Positions 41,801 through 52,427 of a stretch of DNA of 64,000 nt are shown piece after piece. The translations under genes and the position numbers were made by a program. The stretch's first letter is position 1. Each line of letters opens with the position of its first letter. Below the pieces are notes generated by a model. The model saw nothing but the letters and a program-made list of their open reading frames with translations. It was not told the origin of the DNA and ran no database searches. The DNA is from Nematostella vectensis (lineage: Eukaryota; Cnidaria; Anthozoa; Actiniaria; Edwardsiidae), in the NCBI RefSeq assembly GCF_932526225.1, contig NC_064036.1, positions 4,651,501 to 4,715,500 of the forward strand. Direction: 5' to 3'.

Positions 41801-43325
41801 GAAAGGATCCTCGAGCATATCTTGAATGATGTTTGAAAGCAAATAAACCTGCTTGAGACACGTTTGGCAAACTCAGTAGAACTTCCATACACGATTTGGC
41901 ATATCGTAAATACTCGCATATACTGTTTGGAGGTTCCCGTCTCAATGTGAGGCATTAGTTTGCAAAATTGCCTCCCATATATCTAACGGAAGTCCCTGAC
42001 CCAAGGTACAGTAATATGTTTGTTTGCAAAATGACCTCCTAAATACCGGAAGGGGGTTACCGTCTCAATGTACTGTAATGCATTTTTTGTTCAAATAACC
42101 CCCATCTGTATCGAACGGATGTCCTCGCCTGAACGTGACGTATGTTCTCCTTTGCAGCCGTCCGCGTTTGTCAGTCGCGACTGACAAACGCGGACGGCTG
42201 CAAAGGAGACTACGTCACGTTTGTTTGAAACAAATGGCCTCCCCTATACCGGATGGAAGGCTTCACATTGACACTTGTGTCCTATGCTATGCACATATTT
42301 TATGGATCAGCGTAATGTAAGTAAACGCTACAACATTCCACAACAATTTGTGCTCTTCACAGTCCGGCTCCCATGGAGTTCAAGAGACCTCGCCTAACCC
42401 CCCCTGAGGAATATGATGAGAACCAGCCGTTGGCGTCGAACCAGCCTTCGTCCGGGGGAGTTAAGATGGACCCAGAATTGGAAAATGCCGCCAAAGAGTG
42501 AGTCAATGCCCGATACTTTAATCTCTTATTTCATGATCGAGACTCTTTTTTAAATATTCTTAAATTATATTCCCTTATCAAGTTTTTTTTTTACGAGTTT
42601 TTGGAAATACACCAAGCAGTCAATATTTACAACTATAAAAATAGGAACAAAGAAAGCCCCAGTATTAAGAGTGCGTAAAATGCCTTTAAGTCGACTGCTT
42701 TCTAAAGCCCTGTGAAACATTTGCTCTACTTGCCTCTTTATCTGGTGTTCTTTAACTATTAGAGTAGTTTAATAAGCCCGTGAAACAAAGTGTAATAGTC
42801 AAATAGTAGTCGAGCCAACACACTAGTAGCCTCCCTGGCAGGCGTTTTTAGGCATACTTTACTCATTGTATATAAGTGTATTAATTCCACGGGCTTTTTT
42901 AAACCACTCTTCTCTTTATCTCGTAATATTCATTGCCGTAGCTCTGTTATAGTATGATTGAGCATTGCCATTTTGTCCAACTACTAAAAGTTTAGAAGAA
43001 AACATTTTGTTCTGTTTGTTTTAGAATGGGACTCACCTTAGTCAAGACAACGTCTTTTTCCACCAAGCCCGCGGTGAAAAAACTATCCAACCCTCTCCTC
43101 CCCCAAGCGCGCAAACGGCCCCTAGGGGAGAGGGAAACGGGCTCTTCATCTGCCTTTAGAACCGGATATGACGGGCTAGGTGGTCACTCCACCAAGTTTG
43201 TGAAACCCAACAAACCTGTCAAGCAAGCGAAGGTGGCCCGCCCGAATACCCTATCCAGATTTGTCAAGACGACAAAGGATGGCAAAGAACCCCCTTTACC
43301 CGTGATGACGCTGGATTTTACATAA
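35877..43325 (+). CDS. TRAIP: TRAIP, RING E3 ubiquitin ligase, 12 exons
   Basis: Nuclear E3 ligase that ubiquitinates the replicative helicase at stalled forks and DNA crosslinks. Exons: 35877-35946, 36285-36309, 37074-37209, 37380-37419, 38102-38229, 38841-38935, 39615-39737, 40004-40091, 40828-40917, 41369-41457, 42363-42497, 43025-43325. All have AG/GT borders and matching phases; they sum to 1320 nt, 439 residues (human 469). The N-terminal RING-H2 has ligands Cys6, Cys9, Cys24, His26, His29, Cys32, Cys43 and Cys46. A long coiled coil follows, with the family-typical RIGDGMEGSRSVQELVTQL (about 196-214). The tail carries RTGYDGLGGHSTKF, matching the conserved TRAIP C-terminal box. The last residues VMTLDFT lack a clear PCNA-binding (PIP) box. 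ATTAAA at 43836 could end the message. It is divergent to NOP2. Confidence 0.95.
36220..36295 (+). repeat. 38-bp perfect tandem duplication spanning a TRAIP acceptor
   Basis: 36220-36257 and 36258-36295 are identical. The unit is a pyrimidine-rich tract, CCTTAG and the first 13 bases of TRAIP exon 2. The second AG (36283-36284) must be used: the first would put CTTCTTCCTTTACTCAATTC into the message and hit an in-frame TAG (the duplicated acceptor itself). Confidence 0.95.
36561..36998. mobile_element. MITE-like foldback element in TRAIP intron 2
   Basis: Arms of about 85-90 bp: CACTCTAGAATGTTAATAGG..TCTCCAGAAGGTTATA on the left (about 36561-36650), and its reverse complement TATAACCTTCTGGAGAGAG..CCTATCAAAATTCTAGAGTG on the right (about 36911-36998). 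The centre holds further smaller inverted phrases. A partial extra copy of one arm (ACATCACAGATCAACAATCT) lies at 37010-37065, directly before the exon at 37074. There is no coding sequence. Confidence 0.8.
37868..37990. repeat. Dispersed repeat copy (same family as 17372-17520)
   Basis: CCAAAAACTGGAATTCGACT then CTGCCAAATTTTCGTCTTTA and the tail TTCTTCTGGTTCACGAACAC match the copy in the NOP2 intron. On the minus strand it reads CTGAAGAAGTCTTATTAAAG then GACGAAAATTTGG, a small hairpin shape often seen near retroelement ends. It lies in TRAIP intron 4. Confidence 0.75.
41930..42270. repeat. Degenerate repeats around a perfect palindrome, TRAIP intron 10
   Basis: Loose copies of TTTGCAAAATGACCTCC(TA), (G)GAAGGGGGTTACCGTCTCAATG and related phrases recur at about 60-65-bp spacing. 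They enclose a 64-bp perfect palindrome (42146-42209) with no spacer. The centre reads TCAGTCG|CGACTGA, and the outer arms ACGTGACGTA / TACGTCACGT are separated from the core by short imperfect gaps. It ends about 150 bp before the exon at 42363. Confidence 0.85.
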
Positions 43326-44689
43326 AAACAGGGCGAGCGTGTTGTAGGCTTGTTTCGTCCAGTTACAGACAAGGCAAGAAGCACCCTGTCCTCATACCCC
43401 TCCCTGCTCTAACGCTAGATTCTGCAAAACGCAAAACCTACCGAACAAGTGATGCGCCAAATATAGTCTCAACAAAGAGCCTCTCTCGAACCTCTCCCCA
43501 TTATCAAGCTTGAACGAGCATTCATTCAAGGCTTAGAGCGATGTCCGATCCATATAGTCTAACTGCAGACAGGGGAAAATTCTCCCTTTCTGTTATAACA
43601 CTTGATGTGCGTAACACTAAGCCTACCAATACAAACCTTAGCTTTTACAACCGGGAGAAAAAGCTGGGATTCGATGGCTTCCAATGGTGTATTATTGAAA
43701 TAATATTTGATATATTTATTTGCGAATCCTCTGAACATTTGAAGAATTGTACATAGTATAAGGAATATATTGTATTGTACATATTGCATATAATGTTAGT
43801 ATAATGCTTAGTTAGGTTATAACATGACTGGTTTGATTAAATTCCCTAAAAAAATCCTCGCTCTATTGTGGTTTCATTTTACCTAACCAACTCGTGCGAA
43901 TGAATATTACTTTATAACTCGCTCATGACCACAACAAACATACAGGACGGTTACACCTTTTTAGGAAAGGTACCTGCTCCTAAGGCGCGAGTGACTTTGA
44001 GAGCTTATATTCTTGTTTAGAAATTCCCTTATATGGTTCGAGTCTTGGAAAAAAAATGTTTATACATTCAATCGCGGTCAAAGTTTGCGTAGCATACACA
44101 CATTTCAAAATACGTTGTAAGTGCGAATGGAAATACCAATTGTGAAATGGCCGTTCTATCAGAAAATACCATGGAATCAGTTAATTTTCTACTGAATGTA
44201 GGAAAATGTGGATAATTTCTGCGATTATATTACTTATCTTTATTCTTACATACACGATTATGTACGAAGACATAATAGCGTTTATGCTGGGACGTAGAAA
44301 TTTGTGTAATTGTAAATCCAGCGTGTATCTTATCACACGGGAATGTTATCACAGAGCGATGCCTGTGGTAAGAGCGGTGGGTTCATGTTCGTTTACCGCA
44401 CCGGAATAGCGATGACAGGACGAGCTCACATGAAAAGCCGGGGTCGCGTGAAACTCGCCCTTTCTTCTGTGAGACACAGTAGCAAGAACATCGTGGTCAC
44501 TGAATCGTTTCTTTCGTCATTTCAGGCAAGTTCTCTATTATCCTGTTCTCAGTCACTTATTTGTCTTTATTGCTGTCACACCCTTGTATACTCGTTTTGG
44601 GTCATTCTTTTATTCGGCGCCTTGCTACATTTTTGCAGAAAAAGGGCCATGAACATTTACACCAACTACAACGGCTACTACTACACAAC

Positions 44690-44935
44690 TACACGGCTTT
44701 GGCGGTCGTGCGGTAGAGAAAGTTCGTGATATGACTTGCAATTGGTACAGGATTTTTCGCCTGATGTGGTCATTTTAGAAATAGGGACTAATGACTTAAC
44801 CACGTTGCGACAGCAAACGGTTGGCTCCGCGATAGAAGATCTAGTACGCTATTTACACGATAATGTGCATGCTAAAATTATTGGGGTGTGCCAGGTTCTT
44901 CGTAGGCAAGGTGCAGTAGAATTTAACATGTGCCA
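44690..44935 (+). pseudogene. SGNH/GDSL-hydrolase-like fragment, frameshifted
   Basis: The frame FGGRAVEKVRD is followed after a one-base shift near 44728 by YDLQLVQDFSPDVVILEIG and TNDL, then a helix and IIGVCQVLRR. DVVILEIGTNDL is the block III signature (G-x-N-D) of SGNH hydrolases. In cnidarian genomes such domains often belong to transposon-encoded proteins, so this is likely a decayed element fragment. No catalytic Ser block or His block was found around it. The exact ends are uncertain. Confidence 0.6.
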
Positions 44936-45290
44936 GTATAAAAATAATTGTACCCATAAGCAGTGATTGGTCTTAGATTGCCAATTGACATCCCCACCCA
45001 CATTTGAACTGACAACGTTTAATGTCGTTTAGGTGTATAATGAATACTTACCTTTGACGAAAAGAAAACAATCCGCTGCCCCCCCCAAAAAATACAAAGA
45101 GATATACTTTGTGTTCAAAAGAAAGTAATCTACCCCGGGTACCAGAGGTAGAGAGAGGTGCCAAGGGTAGTAATCCCCTATGCAGTCGTCCTGACCTCTG
45201 TCACACAGGCGCATAGCGTGACAGAGGTCAGAACGATTGTATAGGAAAAAAGTGGAAAAAAGAAGGTTGAAGACAATTCAGCGTAATTGG

Positions 45291-48200
45291 CTAGATTGGC
45301 TGTGTACTGCTTTGCACTGAGACAGAGTTCATAGTGCGGTTCGCCGAGCGCAGCTCTGCTCTTACGAACTCGTTCGTATTCATATCAGGCTGGAATATGA
45401 TTATGTACATCTTGGGTACAAATATACACCCTAGCAGTCCATATCCGCTCAATAGGGCCGTCATACTGGAGATAGTTGAAACATACCAGCCCTCAAGGGC
45501 ACTGTTGATTGGGTAGTAGGTCACCCATGAGAGCAATAATATGTACAGTGATAGACCGATGTAGCGCGTCTCGTTGAAGTTCGCGGGTAGGTTCCTTGCC
45601 TTGAAGGAGTAGTACACGCAAAGGAGAGTTAGTAAGATAAGGTAGGAGAGGGAAGTGACTTGAAGGCTTTGCCCTGTCATTCTGCTGTATGGCTTACAGT
45701 GGAAGTCCACACTTATATATGATGCCTTAGCTATAACGTCCTTAACGACAAAAGGTGGGTCTAACACCTTCCATGCTAGCGCTAAAAGTATTGGACACGT
45801 GCTGATTAGAACAAGCATCACAATCTGTAGTCTGGCATCAATGAAGAATCGCTTGCAGCAGCGAGGGACGCCTGTCAGGTGAAGCTGGAAGGCCCCAGCG
45901 AGACGGATTGTCTTAATGAACAAGATGGCTACGCTCGCTGAGTGCACCGCGTATCGCCACAACTGGATCAGGCTGCAGATTGCCTCGGTGGGTGTGGCGA
46001 TGTGTATGATTGACAGGACGAAGATGATGATTATCAAAGCCAGTAAGACAACGCTGAGCTCGCGATTCGACGCTTTGATTAGCGGTGTTCTGTAAAACTG
46101 AATGATCAACACTAAATCGACGCATGCTGTCACGATGCCAACCGCTGAAAAGAGAAACGTCAGAATTATCAACAAGTCCTCAAAATTACGAGCAATCGAC
46201 AACGAGAATTCGATAAGAAAAAGGAATTCCGCAAGATCTACTGATTGCTGACCCTCCGAGCCAGTCCTCTAATGCGAATCCTCGAAGTCGCCCCTCTCGT
46301 GCGAGAAGATTGTTTCGTGATTCAACGGCTAACAGGCTCGCCTATCGGTGGCCCCCTTTCTATGACATACCTGACAGAACGATAATGACCACGCCCACCG
46401 CACTGGACAGCTGATTGTCGGCCATCTTCTCTGAAATACACATGGTCCTGGCTGCGTTAGGGGTTCGTCCACCAGTGCAGTTGCTACAAGAAGGTGCTGC
46501 ATACCTCGGGCTTATGGTCCCCTGCGGGCACTCTGTACACTCCCAACAACAGTTCTTCATCCGGGTCTGCCAGTACCCGGGGGGACACCTATCTTTACAA
46601 TACGACAAGGGTGTATTTCTCTCTCCGCCTGGCCATTGTATCATAGTCGTGTTGACCTTAAGCCCTTCTCGTTCCGACCATTTTCCAACAATATTCTTGC
46701 TGTACCGACCTCTGTCCGTATCAGGAAGATAACTTATGATGTCATAAGCAGAAGATTTGGGATTTCCTTGGGCGTCAAACGCTACTCTTCCCGTCATACC
46801 TTGCAGGCTGACGTTCTGGATGTAATGCACGAGGTCGGCAGGGCTTACGTGGGGGGTGAGGGTGGGGCAGTTATGGAGACTGCTGTTGCAGCCGTGCATA
46901 GCTTTCAATGCCTTTGCAACAACGTATGCAGCGTCGACTACGTATGCCGTGAAGGCGTTGTACATATCGCTCAAGTTTGATGCGGACATTTCCATACTCT
47001 GGTTCCCGCAATGCCGCAGGTCATTACCTGATCGCGAATCCCACGTGCAGTTAAACTCCTTTTGTACGTATTCATTCCACCAACCATGCCGAGGACCCGT
47101 TCTTGACAACATCTCCAGATAATCCTTCAGCACCTCGTTGCTATGGTAATGATGGGCCACGCCCAAGAAGGTTCCTTTAACGCTGACGTCATGAAAGACT
47201 ATTTCCCCAGCAGACGTGGCGAGGTCGTCACTTATGATCCAGATGCGGTCATGTAGGTTCTGGTTCATTGCTGCTTTAAGAAGCGCCAGGGATTGGTCGT
47301 TATTGGCCCACAGAACAATCACCTGATGCGAAAAGGAAACATTATGGGGTCGGGCAGATTTCTAAATTTATAAGGAAGAATACAGTGTGATTATCTAAGC
47401 GGCGAATAGTTCCAAATCACAGTATCAAACTTTAAAGAATAAAAATCAATTTCAAGGCATGTACTGTCACTCAAATTAAAAGCTCAAAGCATTCAAAAAA
47501 GTATTTTAAGGGGGGAGGGTGGGTGCTTTTCCCATTATCACTTTCGGGGTGTGGCCGCCGCGCACATTTTTGACCAAATTTATCAGCTATCTGCTTTCAC
47601 ACAATAACTAGCAATGAATGGGAGGGTAGAGATTGCTAGCTTTCTGCTTTCACACAATAACTAGTAATGAATGGGAGGGTAGAGATTGCTAGCTTTCTGC
47701 TTCCACACAATAACTAGCAATGAATGTCAGAGTAGAGATTGCTAGCTTTCTGCTTTCACACAATAACTAGCAATGAATGTCAGAGTAGAGATTGCTAGCT
47801 TTCTGCTTTCACACAATAACTAGCAATGAATGGGAGGGTAGAGGTTGCTAGCTATCTGCTTTCACACAATAACTAGCAATGAATGTCAGAGTAGAGATTG
47901 CTAGCTTTCTGCTTTCACACAATAACTAACAATGAATGTCAGAGTAGAGATTGCTAGCTTTCTGCTTTCACACAATAACTAGCAATGAATGGGAGAGTAG
48001 AGATTGCTAGCTTTCTGCTTTCACACAATAACTAGTAATGAATGGGAGGGTAGAGATTGCTAGCTATCTGCTTTCACACAATAACTAGCAATGAATGTCA
48101 GAGTAGAGATTGCTAGCTTTCTGCTTTCACACAATAACTAGCAATGAATGGGAGGGTAGAGATTGCTAGCTATCTGCTTTCACACAATAACTAGCAATGA

Positions 48201-49343
48201 ATGTCAGAGTAGTGATTGCTAGCTTTCTGCTTTCACACAATAACTAGCAATGAATGTCAGAGTAGAGATTGCTAGCTATCTGCTTTCACACAATAACTAG
48301 CAATGAATGGGAGGGTAGAGATTGCTAGCTATCTGCTTTCACACAATAACTAGTAATGAATGGGAGGCTAGAGATTGCTATTACAGTTTGGTGTATGTAG
48401 TCTGCGCGAAATTGAAGAAGTTTCTTCGACACAGGGCTAAATACGTATTGTAGATTCAATCACTGAATGACCGCAAGTGCGACTTTCTTACCCAACCCAA
48501 GTTTTTGATCATGCCAGCATTTACCTTGATCAGGGGTAATTTCTTAAGCTGCTCGACAATAGTCTCCATTCTCTCCTGATACCCAGACCTCGGAAAGAAC
48601 GCGGTCGGACGCATGCAGAAGGTGCTCCTCTTCTGCGACTGCGCAATCAAAGCGTCCACTCCGTAACGTCCATACGAGCTATCCACTGCCAGAGGCGCCA
48701 CATAAGTCCAGTTAAAATACTCTATGATATCCGATATTGTCCTCGCCTGCTGTCCATCCGGAGGAATTGTCCGAAAGAAAGCCTTGTAGAACTCATTATT
48801 TAGCTGTTCGCTGGATGAAAACGGACTGATGAGGGGGATCTCCACCACTTGAAGTAACTCTGCGATCAGTACCGTAGTCCCAGAGTCGTATGCGCCAATC
48901 ACAGCCACTACAGGTGCGCGCGCATCAGGTGACGTAACTGCTGAGCTCGGCGTACTGCTAGTGTTCCTCCCACATGCGTTAGCATTGTTGGCGTCGAGGA
49001 TAAAATTTTGTTGGACAAAGTCATAGGTTTGTTTCATTGCTAACGTCGGGCTATCACAGTAGTCACGAATGTCATAGCCAAGCGTTACCCCTGGCGACAG
49101 CTCCGAGCTATTATTGATTAGGTCGAAGGTGTAGATAAGTGTCTCGGCGTACCCGAGTGCGAGAGGATAGATTGAGCCACAAGCGCTGTCGTCGCCTCGC
49201 TCGTGTATCGGCAAAAGCGCTCCGATGATGACGTCTCCAGCTTTGAACACATTTTTACCTTTAAACTCATTAGGCTGGAGGCTCTGAAGACTTGGAACGA
49301 GAGTCGATAGACACCATATAAGGAAAATCAAGTGATATGTCAT
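45291..49343 (-). CDS. Metabotropic-glutamate-receptor-like class C GPCR
   Basis: Three coding exons (48525-49343, 46371-47322, 45291-46144) have matching phases (0 and 1) and total 2625 nt, 874 residues, the usual mGluR size. A signal peptide (about 1-22) leads to a Venus-flytrap ligand domain. From about residue 513 comes the nine-cysteine domain (CKDRCPPGYW, NCCWEC, SCSNCTGG). Seven helices follow; the first is split by the second intron (VLS|AVGIV). PANFNETRYIGLSLYI and PKMYIIIFQPD are typical mGluR loop-3 and TM7-end motifs. Asp of PPDGQQAR and Tyr of DSSYGRYG match amino-acid-binding positions, but the distal Arg (Arg78 in mGluR1) aligns with Tyr65, so glutamate may not be the ligand. 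An acceptor (CTTTCCAG) just upstream of the ATG suggests a non-coding 5' exon. A 53-bp minisatellite fills part of intron 1. Confidence 0.93.
47583..48382. repeat. 53-bp minisatellite in the class C GPCR intron, about 15 copies
   Basis: The unit is GCTAGCTTTCTGCTTTCACA then CAATAACTAGCAATGAATG and TCAGAGTAGAGATT. Two subtypes alternate (ATGTCAGAGTAG and ATGGGAGGGTAG), along with TTTCTG/TATCTG variants. It lies between the exons at 46371-47322 and 48525-49343. Confidence 0.95.
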
Positions 49344-52300
49344 GCTGATTGTAAAATCTGGAAAGAAACGAAACGATAGTCGTCAAGCTATAGCTAGTTA
49401 GTGAATAGTGCTTGTGATTTACTTGGGGCGGCGGAGCTAACGTAAAAGTTTGCGGGAGGGGGGCCGGGGGTGCTCAGACAAAACTCAGGAGACGACATTG
49501 AGCGACTGAAAACAATTCTATAAAGGGGGCACAGGGGCATGCTCTCCTGAGAAGATTTTGACATTTTTAGACTTCTACAACTTTGTTAATACTTCATGAA
49601 AAAATAGCGTGATGAATCCCTTTTCTCTCTATTTATTCAATACGTATTAATATATATTGGGTATTTTGATGCCACCAATCTGAAAAGTGGGGGGGGGGCG
49701 GGGCTTATCCGCCGCCTCACCCATTTGTTCAGATGCAGACTGCGAATGGGAAATGCCAAATGGCAGTTGAAACCAAAAGGTGGTACTAGGTTTTCGTAAT
49801 AAAAGCCGTGTACCTTAATTTACGTAAGATATAGTTTGCTGCCACTGTCACCAAGACGTCAGCTGGCTGTCACTTTGCAGATTATGTCATCAGCGGGTCT
49901 TTTTTTATCAATGCAACTGATGATTTGTGCCAGATACCGTAGAGAAATACTAAAACGGCTTGAAAAGGTGAACTCTTTTGGTTAAAAATTAATTTTAAAT
50001 TCAAATGCCGCAGTACTTTAATCGTCTTTTTGAATAAAAAAACAATGACCGCTACCTCTCGAAAGATGTTGCATAGTAAATAGACTATTCTTTTATGTTT
50101 AGAGATCTTCCAGGGCTTCAGTTACGAGAGAAAGACAAGTATCTTTTAGGAAAAAATGTTGGCCAGGATAATTAAAAGGTTGATGGCTGGAAACGTTATA
50201 TAAGCCACATATGAATATAACCGCTACTAACCTTTTTTCATCTCTTCGATCTTTCAAAAGAGGAACATTTGACTTTCTAATCTTAGACTTAGCTTATAAC
50301 TAAAAAGCAAGTGTTTCCCCTGCTGAACTGCAAAAAAAAATATTGTTCGCCCGTGTTATTGTAAATATAATTATGTTCTTTGCCAATACGCATCCCCCTG
50401 TTATTGACACATTACACACAGTGCAGCAGGCCAAAAGGAATCAATTAGTTTTGCGAAAATAATAAGCCTGCGACACCTTACATACCGCATGTATGGCTCA
50501 TATATCCAGCCACCTTAAGCCGCCTTAATCAGCAATGTCCCTAAAATATTGTATTATCTACTTGGAAAACAGTTTGCGTTGCCGAAAGTGAAAATAAGAA
50601 TACTCTTATATCTCCTCTCGTAGACTCTCCCGCGGCGCATCAAAGGAGTAGCATGTACTTTAGACGTTTGCGAACCTAATATGTCATGCTTAGTCACTAA
50701 ATGAAACCTTGTTCTTTAATAAGTTGTATGACTGCCAAGTAGACGGATGGAAATTTGTGATCATAGTATAAGTTTGTAAGAAATCACCTACTTTGAATTC
50801 ACACTAACGGCAAGGGAACGCCATGATATTCACGTAGGGTCTAAAAATACTAAAATCCCATTATTCCCATTTTTTTTTCTTTTTTTTCTTTTATTGCAAT
50901 CCTGTTTGTTAATCTAAATCTAAAAACGTTTCGGTCTGGCAATTTTGCGTGAAAATCGCGTTTAGACAAACTACTAGCCTTATCAGGCCTGTCGTGACGT
51001 ATGTCCATAACGCCCGGAGAAGCTCTCCCAGGTCAACATAAAGGTCATTAGGACTTGGAATCCCGAAAGCCTTTCCACACAAATACTAATATCCCGTATC
51101 CTGATAAAATAGGAATGGGGGTATTTAGGGGGGGGGGGGGGGGGTGTCCCGGTCGATTGTAAAAAGTCATAATAGTTTCTCATAGTTCCATTTTCACAAT
51201 GAACATTTTTCACAAGTCAGATAAGTTGCTACAATCCGGGACAAAAACAATGGGACGATGGAACAATTTCTATGCAGTTGCGAGGCAAAAATTTTCTTCG
51301 ACATAAAAATATTTCTACCCTCCCCTCCCCCCACGCTCAATGTTGCACGTGGAAATATACATTGAATTGTAGAGAAGGTTGATTTCCGAACAACATTGAA
51401 TGGGAGGGGGGGGGGGGGGGGAAGGGGGGCGGCTTATCGACAGGAACAGAGTAGGTTCCGATATTGATATATTGGAAGGCACATAATGTTCTAAATTTTC
51501 GAAATAACCATATTAAAACCACGTTTAATACTCAAGCAAATTCAATCGAAAATATCGGGCATGGAGACGGATGATCTTTCACACTTGGCACTTTGCCTGG
51601 ATGACAAAATTGCGGCTGACAGAGAATGAAAAAAAATATGGGGGGGGGGGTTGCACCCCCACGAAATGTTATTTTTGATTGAGTTCTTTAAAAAAATATA
51701 AGTTGGGCTGACTAACTTTTGAAACCAAGTAAAGGAAGGCCTCTGCGATCTACTACTCGGTGCTTGCTGCTTTTAACCTAAGGAAATCGCGGTCTTGATC
51801 GAGAACGCGAAAAAAAATAAGATTTTGCGCAGCGTCTTTTGCTGTACTCAGCTTGATCTAGGCCTCTCACGGCTCTCACATTTCCGTTGCAGTCTCCATG
51901 AATCTCCGGCTCTCTTTTATAGACGGACCATTTGACAACTTGCAAGGAGGTTACTGATGCTTTCACTTTATTATACTGGCTACTCGTGTTTTTAAGGACT
52001 CAGCTATGTTTTTCTTTTTGTCAAGATGCTTGTTGCTGGCTTGTTACCACTCTATGCATTGCTAGGCGACCACCGGAGCTCGATCGGCAATTGGCTAATG
52101 AAGCCGGCACCGAAAAGCCGGCTGTTTGAAATGTTTGCAATTTACCCACTTGCTCTTCATTTGAGAGTAATTTACTTGCTCTCGTCTCGTTCGCCCTACG
52201 GTGCTGGCTCCATTTGATTGACGGCTGTGGTCGCGTAGCAATGAATAGGGTGGTAAATATTTTAAATCTGGTTACCGGGACGTAAGATATCAAATAGTCA

Positions 52301-52427
52301 ATCATTAACACTTCCATAAGTAGGGGGAGGGGAGGGGGCATGATTGATAAGCATGCCGTTTTGCCCTTTTCTTCATACTTCTTTCTTCTTCTTCTCCATC
52401 TCTTACTTCACCCTTATTTCGTTTTTA
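49344..52427. other. Intergenic stretch with several G-runs
   Basis: No gene recognised. Poly-G runs occur near 49690, 51129-51146, 51406-51430 and 51641-51650. The first few hundred bases are the 5' flank of the class C receptor. Short open frames here have no family resemblance. Confidence 0.5.

Noticed and set aside
48456-48524. Continuation of the receptor reading frame past the donor
   Set aside because: Read-through of the intron. The donor at 48523-48524 and the in-phase acceptor at 47322 give the proper mGluR continuation.
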